Of a DNA stretch of 42,004 nucleotides, positions 7,531 to 17,400 are shown in pieces. The notes beneath the pieces were generated by a model that was not told the origin of the DNA, did no database searches, and was given only the letters and a program-made list of their open reading frames with translations. Origin of the DNA: DASSUC01 sp035649895. Lineage in GTDB: Bacteria > Actinomycetota > Actinomycetes > Mycobacteriales > Micromonosporaceae. A program made the position numbers and the translations under genes. Location: contig DASRIS010000120.1 in assembly GCA_035649895.1 (NCBI GenBank), positions 1 through 42,004 on the forward strand, in the 5' to 3' direction. Numbering within the stretch: position 1 is the stretch's first letter; the number at the start of each line of letters is the position of its first letter.

Positions 7531-8421
7531 ATGACTTCCGCAATTGAGGTGTCCGGCCTGGTCAAGTCGTACGGCCGGACCCGGGCTCTGGACGGGCTCG
7601 ACCTCACCGTGGACTCCGGTGAGGTGCACGGGTTCCTCGGCCCCAACGGGGCGGGCAAGACCACGACCATCCGCATCCTGCTCGGCCTGCTGCGCGCCGA
7701 CGCGGGCACGGCGCGGCTGCTCGGCGGTGACCCGTGGCACGACGTAGAGACCTTGCACCGGCGCCTGGCGTACGTGCCCGGCGACGTGACCCTGTGGCCC
7801 AACCTGTCCGGCGGCGAGGTGATCGACCTGCTCGGACGGCTGCGCGGCGGGCTGAACCCGAAGCGCAAGGCGCTCCTGCTGGAGCGCTTCGACCTGGACC
7901 CGCGCAAGAAGGGCCGGGCCTACTCCAAGGGCAACCGGCAGAAGGTGGCGCTGGTGGCCGCGCTCGCCTCAGACGTGGAGCTGCTCATCCTCGACGAGCC
8001 GACCTCTGGGCTGGACCCGCTGATGGAGGGCGTGTTCCGCGACTGCATCCGCGAGGAGCGCGAGAACGGGCGTACCGTGCTGCTGTCCAGCCATATCCTC
8101 GCCGAGGTCGAGGCGCTGTGCGACCGGGTCTCGATCATCCGCAACGGGGCCACCGTGGAGACCGGGACGCTGGAGTCGCTGCGGCACCTGACGCGTACCT
8201 CGGTCACGGCCGTGGTCAGCTCCCCGCCGACCGGCCTGTCCGAGCTGCCCGGCGTGCACAACCTGAAGGTCGACGGGGACCGGGTCACCTGCCAGGTGGA
8301 CACCGCCGCGCTCGACGGCCTGGTCAAGGCGCTGGCGCCGCTGGGCGTACGGAGCCTGGTCAGCCAGCCGCCCACGCTGGAGGAGCTCTTCCTGCGCCAC
8401 TACGAGAGCGTGACGCCATGA
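7531..8421 (+). CDS. ABC exporter ATP-binding protein
   Basis: A 296-residue ABC ATPase. Walker A is GPNGAGKTT (37-45), the signature is YSKGNRQKV (a common variant of LSGGQ in this exporter family), Walker B and D-loop are LLILDEPTSGLD, and the H-loop His is in LLSSHILAEVEAL. The C-terminal 80 residues form the extra domain seen in drug and antibiotic exporters of the CcmA/DrrA kind. It drives the permease encoded directly downstream: the two genes overlap at ATGA (8418-8421), a mark of translational coupling. The divergent MarR/GbsR-type gene is the likely regulator. Substrate unknown; context suggests export of a hydrophobic or toxic compound. Confidence 0.93.
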   Translation: MTSAIEVSGLVKSYGRTRALDGLDLTVDSGEVHGFLGPNGAGKTTTIRILLGLLRADAGTARLLGGDPWHDVETLHRRLAYVPGDVTLWPNLSGGEVIDLLGRLRGGLNPKRKALLLERFDLDPRKKGRAYSKGNRQKVALVAALASDVELLILDEPTSGLDPLMEGVFRDCIREERENGRTVLLSSHILAEVEALCDRVSIIRNGATVETGTLESLRHLTRTSVTAVVSSPPTGLSELPGVHNLKVDGDRVTCQVDTAALDGLVKALAPLGVRSLVSQPPTLEELFLRHYESVTP

Positions 8422-10010
8422 CCGGCACCTGGTCGCTGGTGCGGCTCGCGCTGCGGCTGGACCGGGTACGGCTGCCGGTCTGGCTGCTCGTCCTGGTCGG
8501 GCTCCCGCTGGCCACCGCCTCCTCGTTCGCCGAACTCTACCCGGGCGTGCCGGAGCGGATGAAGCTGGCCGCGGAGATGAGCAACAACCCCACCCTGCTC
8601 GGCCTGTACGGCCGGATCTACGACGCCACCACCCTGGGTGGGCTGGTGTCGTGGCGGATGGGCGGGTTCCTGCCGGTGCTGATCGGGCTGATGAGCCTGC
8701 TGCTGGTCATCCGGCACACCCGCGCGGAGGAGCAGGCTGGCCGGCTCGAGCTGGTCGGGTCCGGGGTGGTCGGCCGCCGCGCGCCGCTGACCGCCGCGCT
8801 GGTGCTGGCGCTCCTGGTCAACCTGGTGCTCGCGCTGCTCATCGCGCTCGGGATGATCGGGCAGGGCGAGGACGCCACCGGCGCGTTCGCGCTCGGCCTC
8901 AGCTTCGCCGGGGCGGGCCTGGTGTTCGCGTCGGTCGCCGCGGTCACCGCGCAGGTGACCGAGAACTCCCGGACCGCCTCCGGCCTGGCCGTGGTCGTCC
9001 TCGGCGCCGCCTACCTGCTGCGGGCCTTCGGCGACGGCGCCTCGGCCGGCGAGAACGGGCCGTCCTGGCTGTCCTGGCTGTCGCCACTGGGCTGGGTCCA
9101 GCTGGTGCGCCCGTACGGCAACGAGCGCTGGTGGGTCCTCGGGCTCATGGCCAGCGTGTGCCTGCTGCTCGTCGCGCTCGCGTACGCCCTGGTCGCCCGG
9201 CGTGACTACGCGTCCGGGCTGGTGCCGCCCCGGCTCGGTCCGGCCGCCTCCGCCATGGGCAGCCCGGTCGCGCTGGCCTGGCGGCTGCAGCGCGGCTCGC
9301 TGCTGGCGTGGAGCGCCGGGCTCGCCGCGCTCGGCCTGGCGCTCGGCACCGCCGCCGAGGGCGTCGGCGACCTCGTCCGCGACAACCAGGGGATGGCCGA
9401 CGTCTTCGAGAGGATCGGCGGGGCCCAGGGGCAGATCGACCAGTTCCTCGCTGGAGCGCTGGGTATCGTCGGGCTGATCGCCGCCGCGTACACGGTCCAG
9501 GCGGCGCTGCGGCTGCGCGTCGAGGAGACAACGGCACGCGCCGAGCCGGTGCTGGCCACCCCGGTCACCCGGCTGCGGTGGGCAGCCAGCCACCTGCTCT
9601 TCGCGTTCCTGGGCACGGTCGTGGTCCTCGGCGCGCTGGGGCTGGCCGCCGGCCTCGCCCACGGCCTGCGCACCGGCGACCTCGGCGGGGAGCTGCCCCG
9701 GGTGCTCGCCGGAGCGCTGGTGGTCGTGCCGGCCGCCTGGGTGGTCGCCGGCCTGTGCGTCGCGCTGTTCGGCCTGGCGCCGCGGCTCGCCGCGGTGGCC
9801 TGGGGTGCGGTCGTGCTGTTCCTGATCCTCACCTACTTCGGGGCGGTGCTCCAGCTCAACCAGTGGGTGATGGACCTGTCCCCCTACACCCACCTGCCGA
9901 AGCTGCCCGGCACCCCGTTCACGGCCACGCCGCTGCTGTGGCTGGTGGCCCTGGCCGCCGCGCTCACCGTGGCCGGCCTGGCCGGGTTCCGCCGCCGCGG
10001 CATCGGCTGA
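8418..10010 (+). CDS. ABC-2 type exporter permease, large polyketide-antibiotic exporter type
   Basis: A 530-residue integral membrane protein with about twelve hydrophobic segments in two similar halves, each opening with a segment like W.L.RL.LRLDR..LPVW and MGSPVALAWRLQRGSLLAW. This duplicated arrangement is typical of actinobacterial permeases annotated as exporters of polyketide antibiotics (COG3559 type). The ATG at 8418 overlaps the TGA of the ATPase gene; the frame is open further upstream, but that part lies inside the ATPase gene and has no family similarity. Ends at TGA 10008-10010, followed by a strong hairpin. Together with the ATPase it should form a heteromeric exporter. Confidence 0.9.
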   Translation: MTGTWSLVRLALRLDRVRLPVWLLVLVGLPLATASSFAELYPGVPERMKLAAEMSNNPTLLGLYGRIYDATTLGGLVSWRMGGFLPVLIGLMSLLLVIRHTRAEEQAGRLELVGSGVVGRRAPLTAALVLALLVNLVLALLIALGMIGQGEDATGAFALGLSFAGAGLVFASVAAVTAQVTENSRTASGLAVVVLGAAYLLRAFGDGASAGENGPSWLSWLSPLGWVQLVRPYGNERWWVLGLMASVCLLLVALAYALVARRDYASGLVPPRLGPAASAMGSPVALAWRLQRGSLLAWSAGLAALGLALGTAAEGVGDLVRDNQGMADVFERIGGAQGQIDQFLAGALGIVGLIAAAYTVQAALRLRVEETTARAEPVLATPVTRLRWAASHLLFAFLGTVVVLGALGLAAGLAHGLRTGDLGGELPRVLAGALVVVPAAWVVAGLCVALFGLAPRLAAVAWGAVVLFLILTYFGAVLQLNQWVMDLSPYTHLPKLPGTPFTATPLLWLVALAAALTVAGLAGFRRRGIG

Positions 10011-10049
10011 GGTTCGGCATCAGCTGAGGCCACGGCTGCCCGTCCCCGG

Positions 10050-10090
10050 CTGGTGGGGCCGCCCGGCCCGTCCTTGGGCGGCCCCACCAG
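10050..10090 (+). terminator. Strong stem-loop after the ABC exporter operon
   Basis: CTGGTGGGGCCGCC (10050-10063) pairs perfectly with GGCGGCCCCACCAG (10077-10090) around a 13-base loop. It stands 39 bp after the permease stop. There is no U-tract, as is usual in high-GC actinomycetes. Confidence 0.75.
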
Positions 10091-10183
10091 CGCGTCGCAG
10101 CCAGCGTGAATGAACCCTCCATGTTCACTCTGCGTTCGCCAAATCGTCGCTTACCGTAGAAGGTAAAGGGACGGCGGTGGGCG

Positions 10184-10696
10184 ATGCGGACGAACCCCTC
10201 GACCGTTACGGGCGAGATCACCCAGGCCGACGAGGCCTACTCGCGCGATAAGGCAGTCGGCTGGCTGGTCCTGCTGCCGGTGCTGGCCGCAGCCACGCTC
10301 GGCCATCTGGTGGTCCGGGCGCTCGCGGCGGTCCTGCGGTCACCGCCGCCCGGCGGCCTGGACTCGCGCGGCCTCAAGGAGCTGCGGAAGGGGCCCACCT
10401 GCACGGTCAAGCAGGTATGGGTGCGGGACGCCTTCGGCCAGGTCAGCGAGATCGAGGTGCACGGTTACCTGCACCCCAAGGCGCTCCTGCCGGGTGACCA
10501 GATCGTCGCCAGCGTACGGCCGCAGGCACGCAAGGACCTGCCACCGCTGGCGTACCAGATCGACAACAACAACACCGGTCGGACCCTGCGCCCGCACCCG
10601 CCCAACCTGTGGACCCACCTGGGGCCGGCGCTGATCATCCAGGCCGCGTTCGGTGTCCTGATCGCAGTGCTGGTCGTCCTCGCGCTCGCGACCTGA
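10184..10696 (+). CDS. Uncharacterised membrane protein with two membrane segments
   Basis: A 170-residue protein not recognised as a named family. It has a hydrophobic helix near residues 25-50 (GWLVLLPVLAAATLGHLVV), a soluble middle of about 80 residues rich in short beta-type strands (CTVKQVWVRDAFGQVSEIEV, then HGYLHPKALLPGDQIVASVR), and a C-terminal helix (ALIIQAAFGVLIAVLVVLAL). Both ends are therefore membrane-anchored with the middle domain on one side; the middle looks like a small beta-barrel or OB-like domain, which is only a guess. The gene stands alone between the exporter terminator and the insertion sequence. The 18 bp around its stop codon are duplicated (10681-10698 and 10699-10716), so a second TGA follows the first. 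Confidence 0.6.
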   Translation: MRTNPSTVTGEITQADEAYSRDKAVGWLVLLPVLAAATLGHLVVRALAAVLRSPPPGGLDSRGLKELRKGPTCTVKQVWVRDAFGQVSEIEVHGYLHPKALLPGDQIVASVRPQARKDLPPLAYQIDNNNTGRTLRPHPPNLWTHLGPALIIQAAFGVLIAVLVVLALAT

Positions 10697-10716
10697 GCCG
10701 CGCTCGCGACCTGAGC
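10681..10716. repeat. 18-bp direct duplication including a stop codon
   Basis: CGCGCTCGCGACCTGAGC occurs twice in a row, at 10681-10698 and 10699-10716, with a partial third copy after it. The first copy carries the TGA of the preceding gene. Confidence 0.85.
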
Positions 10717-10783
10717 CGCGCTGGTGGCGAAGAGGCGCCCGTGACCCGGTCGGCTCGCGGCACCGGGCGGGTCCATGCCTAGC

Positions 10784-10808
10784 CCTGTCTTTCGCACATG
10801 GGGTTGAG
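10784..10808 (+). repeat. Left terminal inverted repeat of the IS
   Basis: A 25-bp repeat beginning CCTGTCTTTCGCACATGGGG; it matches the reverse complement of 12229-12253 except at one base (GGGGTTGAG here, GGGATTGAG there). Confidence 0.9.
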
Positions 10809-10817
10809 CAACGTGTG

Positions 10818-12186
10818 TCAAGGCCAGCGGGGTTGGGTGGGATCGACGCGGAGGAGGTCCAGGAGCTGGGCTTGTAGGTAGCCAGGTTTGGGGATGGTGG
10901 GTGCCCGGCCGTGGTGGGCGGGGATTAGGCGTAGGTCGCCCAACGCGTGCAGGATCAGCCGGCCGGTGGGTTTTCTGGCGCGGCGGTCGTTGACGTAGAA
11001 GCCGACCATGTCGGTGTGGGGGGCGAGGTTGTTGCGGACCTCGCGTTCGATGAGGCAGAAGATCAGCAGCGCCAGGCAGATGACGGTGACCAGGGCGGTG
11101 ATCCGTTGGTTGTGCCGCAGGAAGACCGGCGCGACGGCCAGGGGGCCCTTCAGGTCGCCGTAACGGCGTTCCACGACGGGTTGGTCCTTGTACCGGTACA
11201 GGACCTCGGCGGCGTCGGTGTCAGGGCCAAGGTTGGTCAGCAGCGCGTACCAGCCGTCGGCGGCGGCCTCGGCGTCGATGGCGGCCTGGTCGAACGACCA
11301 GGCGAACACGGGTCTGCCCTCCGGTGTGGTGGTGATGCTCGTGCGTAGGTAGGCCGTTACCCGGCGCCGGCGGGCGATCTCGGCGGCCTTGGTGGTCACC
11401 GCCTGCACGGTGGGGCGGTAGCGGGTGCCGGCGGTGCGCACAAGGGTGTCCAGGTCGGTGCGGGCGCGGGCGAGCTTGAGCGTGCGGGCCTTGGCCTGCG
11501 CGGTGGCGTTGGCGCTGGAGTGCACCAGGACCCGGCGCAGGCGGTGGACCCGGTCCTTCTTGCGGGGTCCGGCCAGGTCCATGATGTCCTCGGTGACCCG
11601 GTAGCGGCCCCGGTCCCAGGGGAGCTTGCTCTCGTCGCGTTCGGCGATGTAGTCCACGGCGGTGGCCGTGGCGGGGTCGAGGCCGGCGAACAGCCCGTCG
11701 GGCACGCGGGAGGCGGCCAGCGGCGCGATGAACGTGACCTGGGCGTCGAGCATCGCGGTGACGTTGGGGTACGAGATGAGCTTTGAGTCACCGACCATGA
11801 GGAAGTCCCGCGGCCCGGCGAGGGTCCTGAGGCGGTTCATGGTGTCCACGACCTGGGCGACCTCCCCCGCCCCGCCGTCGTATGCCTGGCAGAACACCGG
11901 GATCCCACCGTCGGCGGACACGGCGATACCGGCCTGGACCTGCTTGAGGTCGGTGCGCCGGTCCTTGGGGTGGCCGTAGGCCGGGGCAGGGTGAGCCTCG
12001 TCCACGGTGGGGTAGGCGGGTCTCACGCATCGGGCAGGCCCGGTCGATGACCCCCGCGATGTCCAGCCGGCGGCAGAAGTCCGCGATCACCGGCAGCGAC
12101 CCCAGCCGCTTCTCCAGCACGTCCACGACCGCGATCTGCGCCCGGGGCCGCTTCGGCACCCGCCGAGGCTCACTCGACATACCCAC
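10818..12186 (-). pseudogene. IS1634-like transposase with internal deletion and frameshift
   Basis: The N-terminal frame (from about 12186) reads QIAVVDVLEKRLGSLPVIADF and DIAGVIDRACPMRET and then leaves the family pattern; the main frame (12026-10818, 402 codons) resumes at YPTVDEAHPAPAYGHPKDRR. Complete members carry roughly 90-110 residues between these points, including the helical insert and the first catalytic Asp (in a D.S..HWD motif), and the two parts are in different frames here. The second Asp (FLMVGDSKLISY) and the Glu (QPVVERRYGDLK) remain. Because the first catalytic residue is missing, the product should be inactive; the element could move only with help from a related copy. 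The deletion size is an estimate from memory of the family. Confidence 0.75.
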
Positions 12187-12228
12187 GCACGAAACCTAGA
12201 CAGTCACACACCCGCGACCGCACGGGAC

Positions 12229-12253
12229 CTCAATCCCATGTGCGAAAGACAGG
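12229..12253 (-). repeat. Right terminal inverted repeat of the IS
   Basis: Reverse complement of the left end with one mismatch. It is followed directly by the target duplication CCTAGC. Confidence 0.9.
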
Positions 12254-12254
12254 C

Positions 12255-13133
12255 CTAGCTGACCTGGCGGGGTGGCAGGCCGATGGCCTGCGCCACCTCG
12301 GCCAGGGCGGCGATATGCCGGTCGATGCCGGTGGCCCCGATGCCCATCGTGTTGATGGCGACGTGGGTCGCCTCGACCGCGCGCCACTGCGTCACCTGCT
12401 CCGCTGCGGCGTCCACCCCGTGCGCGAGCCCGACCCGGCCCTCCATGCCCAGGCTCGCCGGGTCGCGGCCGGCAGCCTGCGCCGCCGCGTGGACCATCCC
12501 GACCGCCTCGTCCAGGCGGGGGCCGGGCCGCGACTGCGGGAACCACCCGTCGGCGAGCCGCCCGGCGCGCGCCAGCGCCGGTGGCGAGTAGGCACCGAAC
12601 CAGATGGGGATGGGCCGCTGCACCGGCAGGGGCGCCAGGCCGGCCGCGGTGACCGACTCGTACCGGCCGTGGAACGTCAGGCTGGGCTCGGTCCACAGTC
12701 GACGCAGCAGCTCCACCTGCTCGCCGATGCGCCGGCCCCGGTCGGTGAAGTCCTTGCCCAGTGCCTCGTACTCCACCTCGTTCCAGCCCAGCCCCACGCC
12801 GAGCCGGAACCGGCCCTCGGTGAGCAGGTCCACCTCTGCCGCCTGCTTGGCCACCAGCGCGGTCTGCCGCTGCGGCAGGATCACCACGCCGGTGACCAGC
12901 TCCAGGGAGCTGACGGCGGCGAGGAAGCCGAACAGCACGAACGGCTCGTGGAACTGGCTGTGCACGTCGTACGGGCCGCTCCAGCCGGGACGGTCGGCCG
13001 GGTCCGCGCCGAGCACGTGGTCGTAGACGAGGATGTGGGCGTAGCCCAGCTCCTCGACCGCGGCCGCGTACGCCCGGACCACCGCCGGATCGGCTCCGAT
13101 CTCCGTCTGTGGGAACACCACCCCGACCCGCAC
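12255..13133 (-). CDS. LLM-class (luciferase-like) F420-dependent oxidoreductase
   Basis: A 292-residue TIM-barrel flavin/F420 enzyme: MRVGVVFPQTEIGADPA at the N-terminus, ELGYAHILVYDH, then LVTGVVILPQRQTALVAKQA, then LLTEGRFRLGVGLGWNEVEY, and IPIWFGAYSPPALARAGRLADGWFP. These are the standard motifs of actinobacterial LLM oxidoreductases that use reduced F420 to transfer hydride; the substrate is unknown. The start is a GTG at 13131-13133 preceded by a weak purine-rich stretch. The TAG stop (12255-12257) lies in the target-site duplication of the adjacent IS, so the coding sequence survived the insertion but its original downstream sequence is now 1.5 kb away. Confidence 0.9.
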   Translation of the reverse strand: MRVGVVFPQTEIGADPAVVRAYAAAVEELGYAHILVYDHVLGADPADRPGWSGPYDVHSQFHEPFVLFGFLAAVSSLELVTGVVILPQRQTALVAKQAAEVDLLTEGRFRLGVGLGWNEVEYEALGKDFTDRGRRIGEQVELLRRLWTEPSLTFHGRYESVTAAGLAPLPVQRPIPIWFGAYSPPALARAGRLADGWFPQSRPGPRLDEAVGMVHAAAQAAGRDPASLGMEGRVGLAHGVDAAAEQVTQWRAVEATHVAINTMGIGATGIDRHIAALAEVAQAIGLPPRQVS

Positions 13134-13195
13134 CCGCCCACCCTACTGGGCACCGCACCCGCCCGCGCACCTGCGGCACACGGGCACGACACGTG

Positions 13196-13231
13196 GTCGC
13201 GCCCCGGTGCGTTGCTGCACCGGGGCGCGAC
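13196..13231 (-). terminator. Stem-loop downstream of the CHAP protein gene
   Basis: GTCGCGCCCCGGTGC (13196-13210) and GCACCGGGGCGCGAC (13217-13231) form a perfect 15-bp stem with a 6-base loop, 37 bp past the stop of the minus-strand CHAP gene. Confidence 0.75.
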
Positions 13232-13268
13232 GCGCGAGGGAAGGAACAGCGTGGCTACGCCTGCGGGC

Positions 13269-14276
13269 CTAGTAGGAAGGGGTCACATACCCGGAGATCC
13301 GCTGGCCGTTGGTGATGGTCGACCCCGGGTAGACGTGCCGCTTGCTCACCCTGTCGCTGATGTTGCCGCCGACGACGGACAGCGACCCGTCCGAGTAGAT
13401 CCCGACCAGGATGTCGACGTGCCCCGGGGTGACGAAGCCCGGCTCACCCCAGATCACCCAGTCGCCCACCTTCGGGCTGCTGCGGTGGAAGTTCCCCCAC
13501 TGCACCCCGTACTGGCCCAGCCCGCGGGCCGCGTACATCTGCCGGACCGTGCTCGTCACCTCCGGCACGCCGGTGATGTCCCAGACCCAGGTGGCGAACA
13601 TCGCGCACCACTCGGCGCAGACGTTGCCCGGGCCGCCCGGAGAGTAGTAGTTGCAGTTCGAGCCCCACTCGGAGTAGCCGTTGGCGGCCTGCTGGTTTGC
13701 AAGGTTCACGATCGCGTTGCTGCTGGCGATCCAGTGCTGCGATCCGGTGGGGCCGGCGCCTGCGTTGAACACCACGTAGAACCCGCGGGCGACGACCCAC
13801 TCCTCCTGGTGCGCCAGGGAGTGGTAGGTGCCGACCCAGACCTCGTTGCTGCCGGTTCGGGCGTCCAGCTCCCGGGTGACGCACGCCGCCGGCGGCGTGC
13901 TGCTGGTGTTGGGCACCTGGGTGTTGCACCAGTAGGCGTTGGCGCCGCTGGCGAACCTCATGGCGCAGGTGTGCACCGCCCCGTTCTTGAAGCACTCCAT
14001 CCGGAACCGGAACCGGCCGTTGCCGGCGCCGTCGGTCTCGATGGTGATGCGGGCGGTCAGCTTGTAGGTGTTGCCGCCATCGACCCTGCTCCAGCTCTTC
14101 TCCTCAAGGTCGACGGCCTGTGCGGGCTGGCTGCCGGTGAGGGCCATTGCCGGGACCAGGCCCACCGCGGCCAAGGCGACCACCATGAGGCGGACCAGCC
14201 ACCGGTACGAGCGGCGGGGTGCGGGGTGCTCAGGCGATGACGTGGGCGGCGGGCCGCCCGGCGGGACGCCACTCAT
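13269..14276 (-). CDS. Secreted CHAP-domain protein (putative peptidoglycan amidase/endopeptidase)
   Basis: A 335-residue protein. An Arg-rich stretch (RRSYRWLVRL) and a hydrophobic core end at a likely signal peptidase site after PAQA (residue 54). Residues 60-180 form a beta-rich region with several Cys (C95, C104, C117, C132), possibly disulphide-linked. The CHAP domain fills the rest: catalytic Cys224 in AEWCAMFATW and His286 in PGHVDILVGI, with GDWVIWG between them. CHAP enzymes usually cleave peptidoglycan cross-links, here outside the cell. The start at 14276 is chosen for GGAGAGGAGAG just upstream; the frame is open 37 codons further but without a ribosome binding site. It is divergent from a SARP regulator with 207 bp between them, so it may be a local target. 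Confidence 0.88.
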   Translation of the reverse strand: MSGVPPGGPPPTSSPEHPAPRRSYRWLVRLMVVALAAVGLVPAMALTGSQPAQAVDLEEKSWSRVDGGNTYKLTARITIETDGAGNGRFRFRMECFKNGAVHTCAMRFASGANAYWCNTQVPNTSSTPPAACVTRELDARTGSNEVWVGTYHSLAHQEEWVVARGFYVVFNAGAGPTGSQHWIASSNAIVNLANQQAANGYSEWGSNCNYYSPGGPGNVCAEWCAMFATWVWDITGVPEVTSTVRQMYAARGLGQYGVQWGNFHRSSPKVGDWVIWGEPGFVTPGHVDILVGIYSDGSLSVVGGNISDRVSKRHVYPGSTITNGQRISGYVTPSY

Positions 14277-14483
14277 GGTGCTCTCCTCTCCGGCCGCCCG
14301 CCGCGAGCTGCCCTGGCGCTCGGGTACGGCGGGAGGCACCACTGACAATGCGCAGCGGCCTTCACCGCGGCGGCATCGTGGGCGCACCGCTCTTGCATTA
14401 TCGAGTATGATCTATTGGTGCGGGACTAGCGCCGAGGTCACGCACGAGCCCCGACCGCGGCGCGCGAGCCGCGTGGGGGATAT

Positions 14484-17400
14484 GTGCAGTTCGAGGTCCT
14501 CGGACCGCTGCGGGTCCGGTGCGGTGCAGGCGAGCCCCTGCAGCTGGTCGGTCATCGACGACGAACCATCCTCGCGGTGCTGCTGCTGTCCCCGAACCGG
14601 GTGGTCGACCTTGACGAGCTGATCGACGCGGTGTGGGACGACCGGCCACCGGCGTCGGCCAAGCGGCAGATCCAGAACTGTGTCTCCGCGCTGCGGCGCG
14701 AGCTCGGCTCAGGGGCAGCGGAGCCGGCCATCGCCGCGGACGGCCTCGGCTACCTGGTCCGGGTCGACGACGAGCAGCTGGACGCCCTCGCCTTCCAGAA
14801 GCTGGCCGCGCAGGGGGACGCGTGGGCGGCCAGCGGCGACGCCCGGCAGGCGGTGTCGGCCTTCCGGGCCGCGCTGGCGCTGTGGCGGGGCCGCGCGCTG
14901 TCCGGCCTCACCGCCCGGGCGGTCCAGGCCGGCGCGGCCCGGCTGAACGAGGAGCGGCTGGCGACCCTGGAGCGCTGCGTCGAGCTGGAGCTGGGCCTCG
15001 GCCGCCACCACCAGCTGGTGAGCGAGCTGGCCGAGGCGGTGGCCGACCAGCCGCTGCGCGAGCGCCTGGTCGGCCTGCTGATGACCGCCCTGCGCCGGTC
15101 GGGCCGGCAGGCCGACGCGTTGCGCGAGTACCAGCGGCTCCAGGTGCGCCTAGCCGAGGACCTCGGGGTGGACCCCTGCACCGAGCTCCAGCAGCTCTAC
15201 CTGGCGATCCTGCGCAACGCCGGGGAACCGGCCGACGCCGGGCAGGTCCCCGTCCCGGGCCCGGTCCGGGGCGCGCCGGGCCACCCGGCGAGCCCGGCAG
15301 CGGGCCGCGCGGGCAGCGGAACGGAGCGCCGCCCGACGGGGCGCCCGGCGGCTGGAGCGGACGGCCGGCCGCCAGGCCGGGCCCGCCCGGAGCGGCGGCA
15401 GTGCAACCAGCTCCCCCGGGACGTCGCCGACTTCACCGGGCGTCGCCGCCCGGTCGGCGAGCTCGTGGCCAGCCTGACCGCCGCCGTGCCGGGCGGCACG
15501 GTCACCGCCATCTCCGGCATGCCCGGTGTCGGCAAGACGGCGCTCGCCGTACACGTCGGGCACCGGCTGCGCGGCGAGTTTCCGGACGGCCAGCTCTTCG
15601 TGAACCTGGGCGGGATCGGTGCTACCCCGGTCCCGGCGGACGACGCGCTGCTGCGCATCCTGCTGCTGCTGGGGCTGCGCCGCACGAAGATCCCCCGGCA
15701 GGCGGACGGGCGTACCGACCTCTACCGGGCCCAGCTGGCCACCCGGCGCCTGCTCATCGTGCTCGACGACGCCGTTGACGAGGCCCAGGTCCGCCCGCTG
15801 CTGCCCGCCGGCGCCGGCTCCGCGGTGCTGATCACCAGCCGGCGCCCGCTCGCCGGCCTGGAGGCCGCGCACCGGCTACCCCTGCCCGAGCTGGACCTGG
15901 AGGAGGCCGTAGAGCTGCTGGCGAGGGTGGCCGGGGCGGAGCGGGTGGCGGGTGAGCCGGCGGCCGCGCGCCGGATCGTGCAGCTGTGCGGCCAGCTCCC
16001 GCTGGCCATCCGCATCGCCGGGGCCAAGCTCGCGGTCCGGCCGCACTGGGCGCTGTCCGAGCTGGCCGAGCGGCTCACCGGCGAGCAGCGCCGCCTGGAC
16101 GAGCTGCAGGTGGGCGACCTGGCCGTACGGGCCAGCTTCTCGCTCAGCTACCAGGCGCTGGACCCGGCCTCGCAGCAGGTGTTCGCCACGCTCGGGATGG
16201 TCGGTGCCGGGGACTTCCCGGCCTGGGTGCCGGCCACCCTGGTCGGCCGGCCGGTCGCCGAGGTGCAGGAGGTCCTCGAGCGCCTCGTCGACTCGCAGCT
16301 GCTCGACGTCGCCCGCCGCGACCCGGCTGGGCGGCACCGCTACCGGGTGCACGACCTGCTCACGGTCTTCGCCCGGGAGCGGCTGCGCCACAGCGGGGAG
16401 TCCGTGCAGCGGCAGGCCGGGCTCGGCCGGGCGGTCGGCGGCTGGCTCGCCGTCGTCGACTCGATGGAGGCCCGGCTGGTCAACGGCGACGGCCCGCCAG
16501 CCGACCGCGACCCGGGCGGGCCCGCAGCCGCGTACCCGCTGGGTTGGCTCCCTGCCCAGCGGGCGGCGCTGCCGGCCGCGGCGGCCGAGTCCCCGGCGGC
16601 GCTGTGGGAGCTGGGCTGGGCGGTCACCGCCACGCTCGTGGCCATGTCGTTCGAGCTGTGGTCGCACTGGGACGACTGGCAGATGACCCGCGAGGTCGCC
16701 TGCATCGCCGGCCACCGGGTCGGCGACCGGCTGGCCCCCGTGGGCACAACGGGCGAGCTGCGGGTGGTTCCTGGCCGCACCGACCCGTGGACCGACGTCG
16801 TCGTCGACCTCGAGGCGAGCCAGGCCGTCCTGGCCGAGCTGGGCGAGTGGCGCTGGCACGCCGCCACAGTGCTGGGCCTGGGCAACCTCTACCGGGCCCA
16901 GGCCCGCTTCGACCTCGCCGCATCGACGCTGCGGCGCAGCGTCCAGCTCGCGCGCGAGCTGGGTCACCCGGAGTGGGATGCGGCCGCGCAGCTCAGCCTC
17001 GGCAGCCTGTACGTGGTCACCGGCCTGCTCCCCCAGGCGGTGGCGCGCTACCGCAGGTGCCTGGCCATCTTCGCCAAGCGCGGCGACGAGGTCTGGCGGG
17101 CCCACGTCCAGCGCGCGCTCGGGTACGCCTACCAGCAGCACGGCAGGTTCGCCGAGGCCGTAGCCACGCTGCGGCGCTGCCTGCCGGTCCTGCGCGAGCA
17201 GGACGACTGCATGTGGGAGGCGCATACCCTGCTCACCCTCGCCCGCGCCGAGCTGGGCCAAGGGCACCACCAGGACGCGGCGGCGCACGCCACGGCCAGC
17301 GTGGCGATGTTCAAGCGGCAGGGCGACCGGCGCAGCCGGGCGATGGCGTTCCGCGTGCTGGCCGCGGCGGCCCGTGGTTCCGGCGACGATGCCACCGCGC

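Larger units (their letters stand above)
10784..12253 (-). mobile_element. IS1634-like insertion sequence, 1470 bp, with intact ends and a defective transposase
   Basis: The two ends are 25-bp inverted repeats (10784-10808 and 12229-12253) that begin CCTGTCTTTCGCACATGGG and differ at one position. Directly outside both ends is the 6-bp sequence CCTAGC (10778-10783 and 12254-12259), the target-site duplication. The transposase inside is of the IS1634 type by its C-terminal signature (YRYKDQPVVERRYGDLKGPLA), but it is broken. The right-hand target duplication contains the TAG stop of the neighbouring LLM oxidoreductase, so insertion occurred exactly at the end of that gene without altering its product. 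The intact duplication and near-identical ends suggest a fairly recent insertion. Confidence 0.9.

Noticed and set aside
7734..8417. Upstream extension of the ABC permease frame
   Set aside because: The extension lies inside the ATPase gene in another frame; the ATGA overlap at 8418 and the family N-terminus fix the permease start.
12240..14240. Plus-strand open frame of about 666 codons
   Set aside because: Antisense to the LLM and CHAP genes, both of which have clear family motifs; shadow composition.
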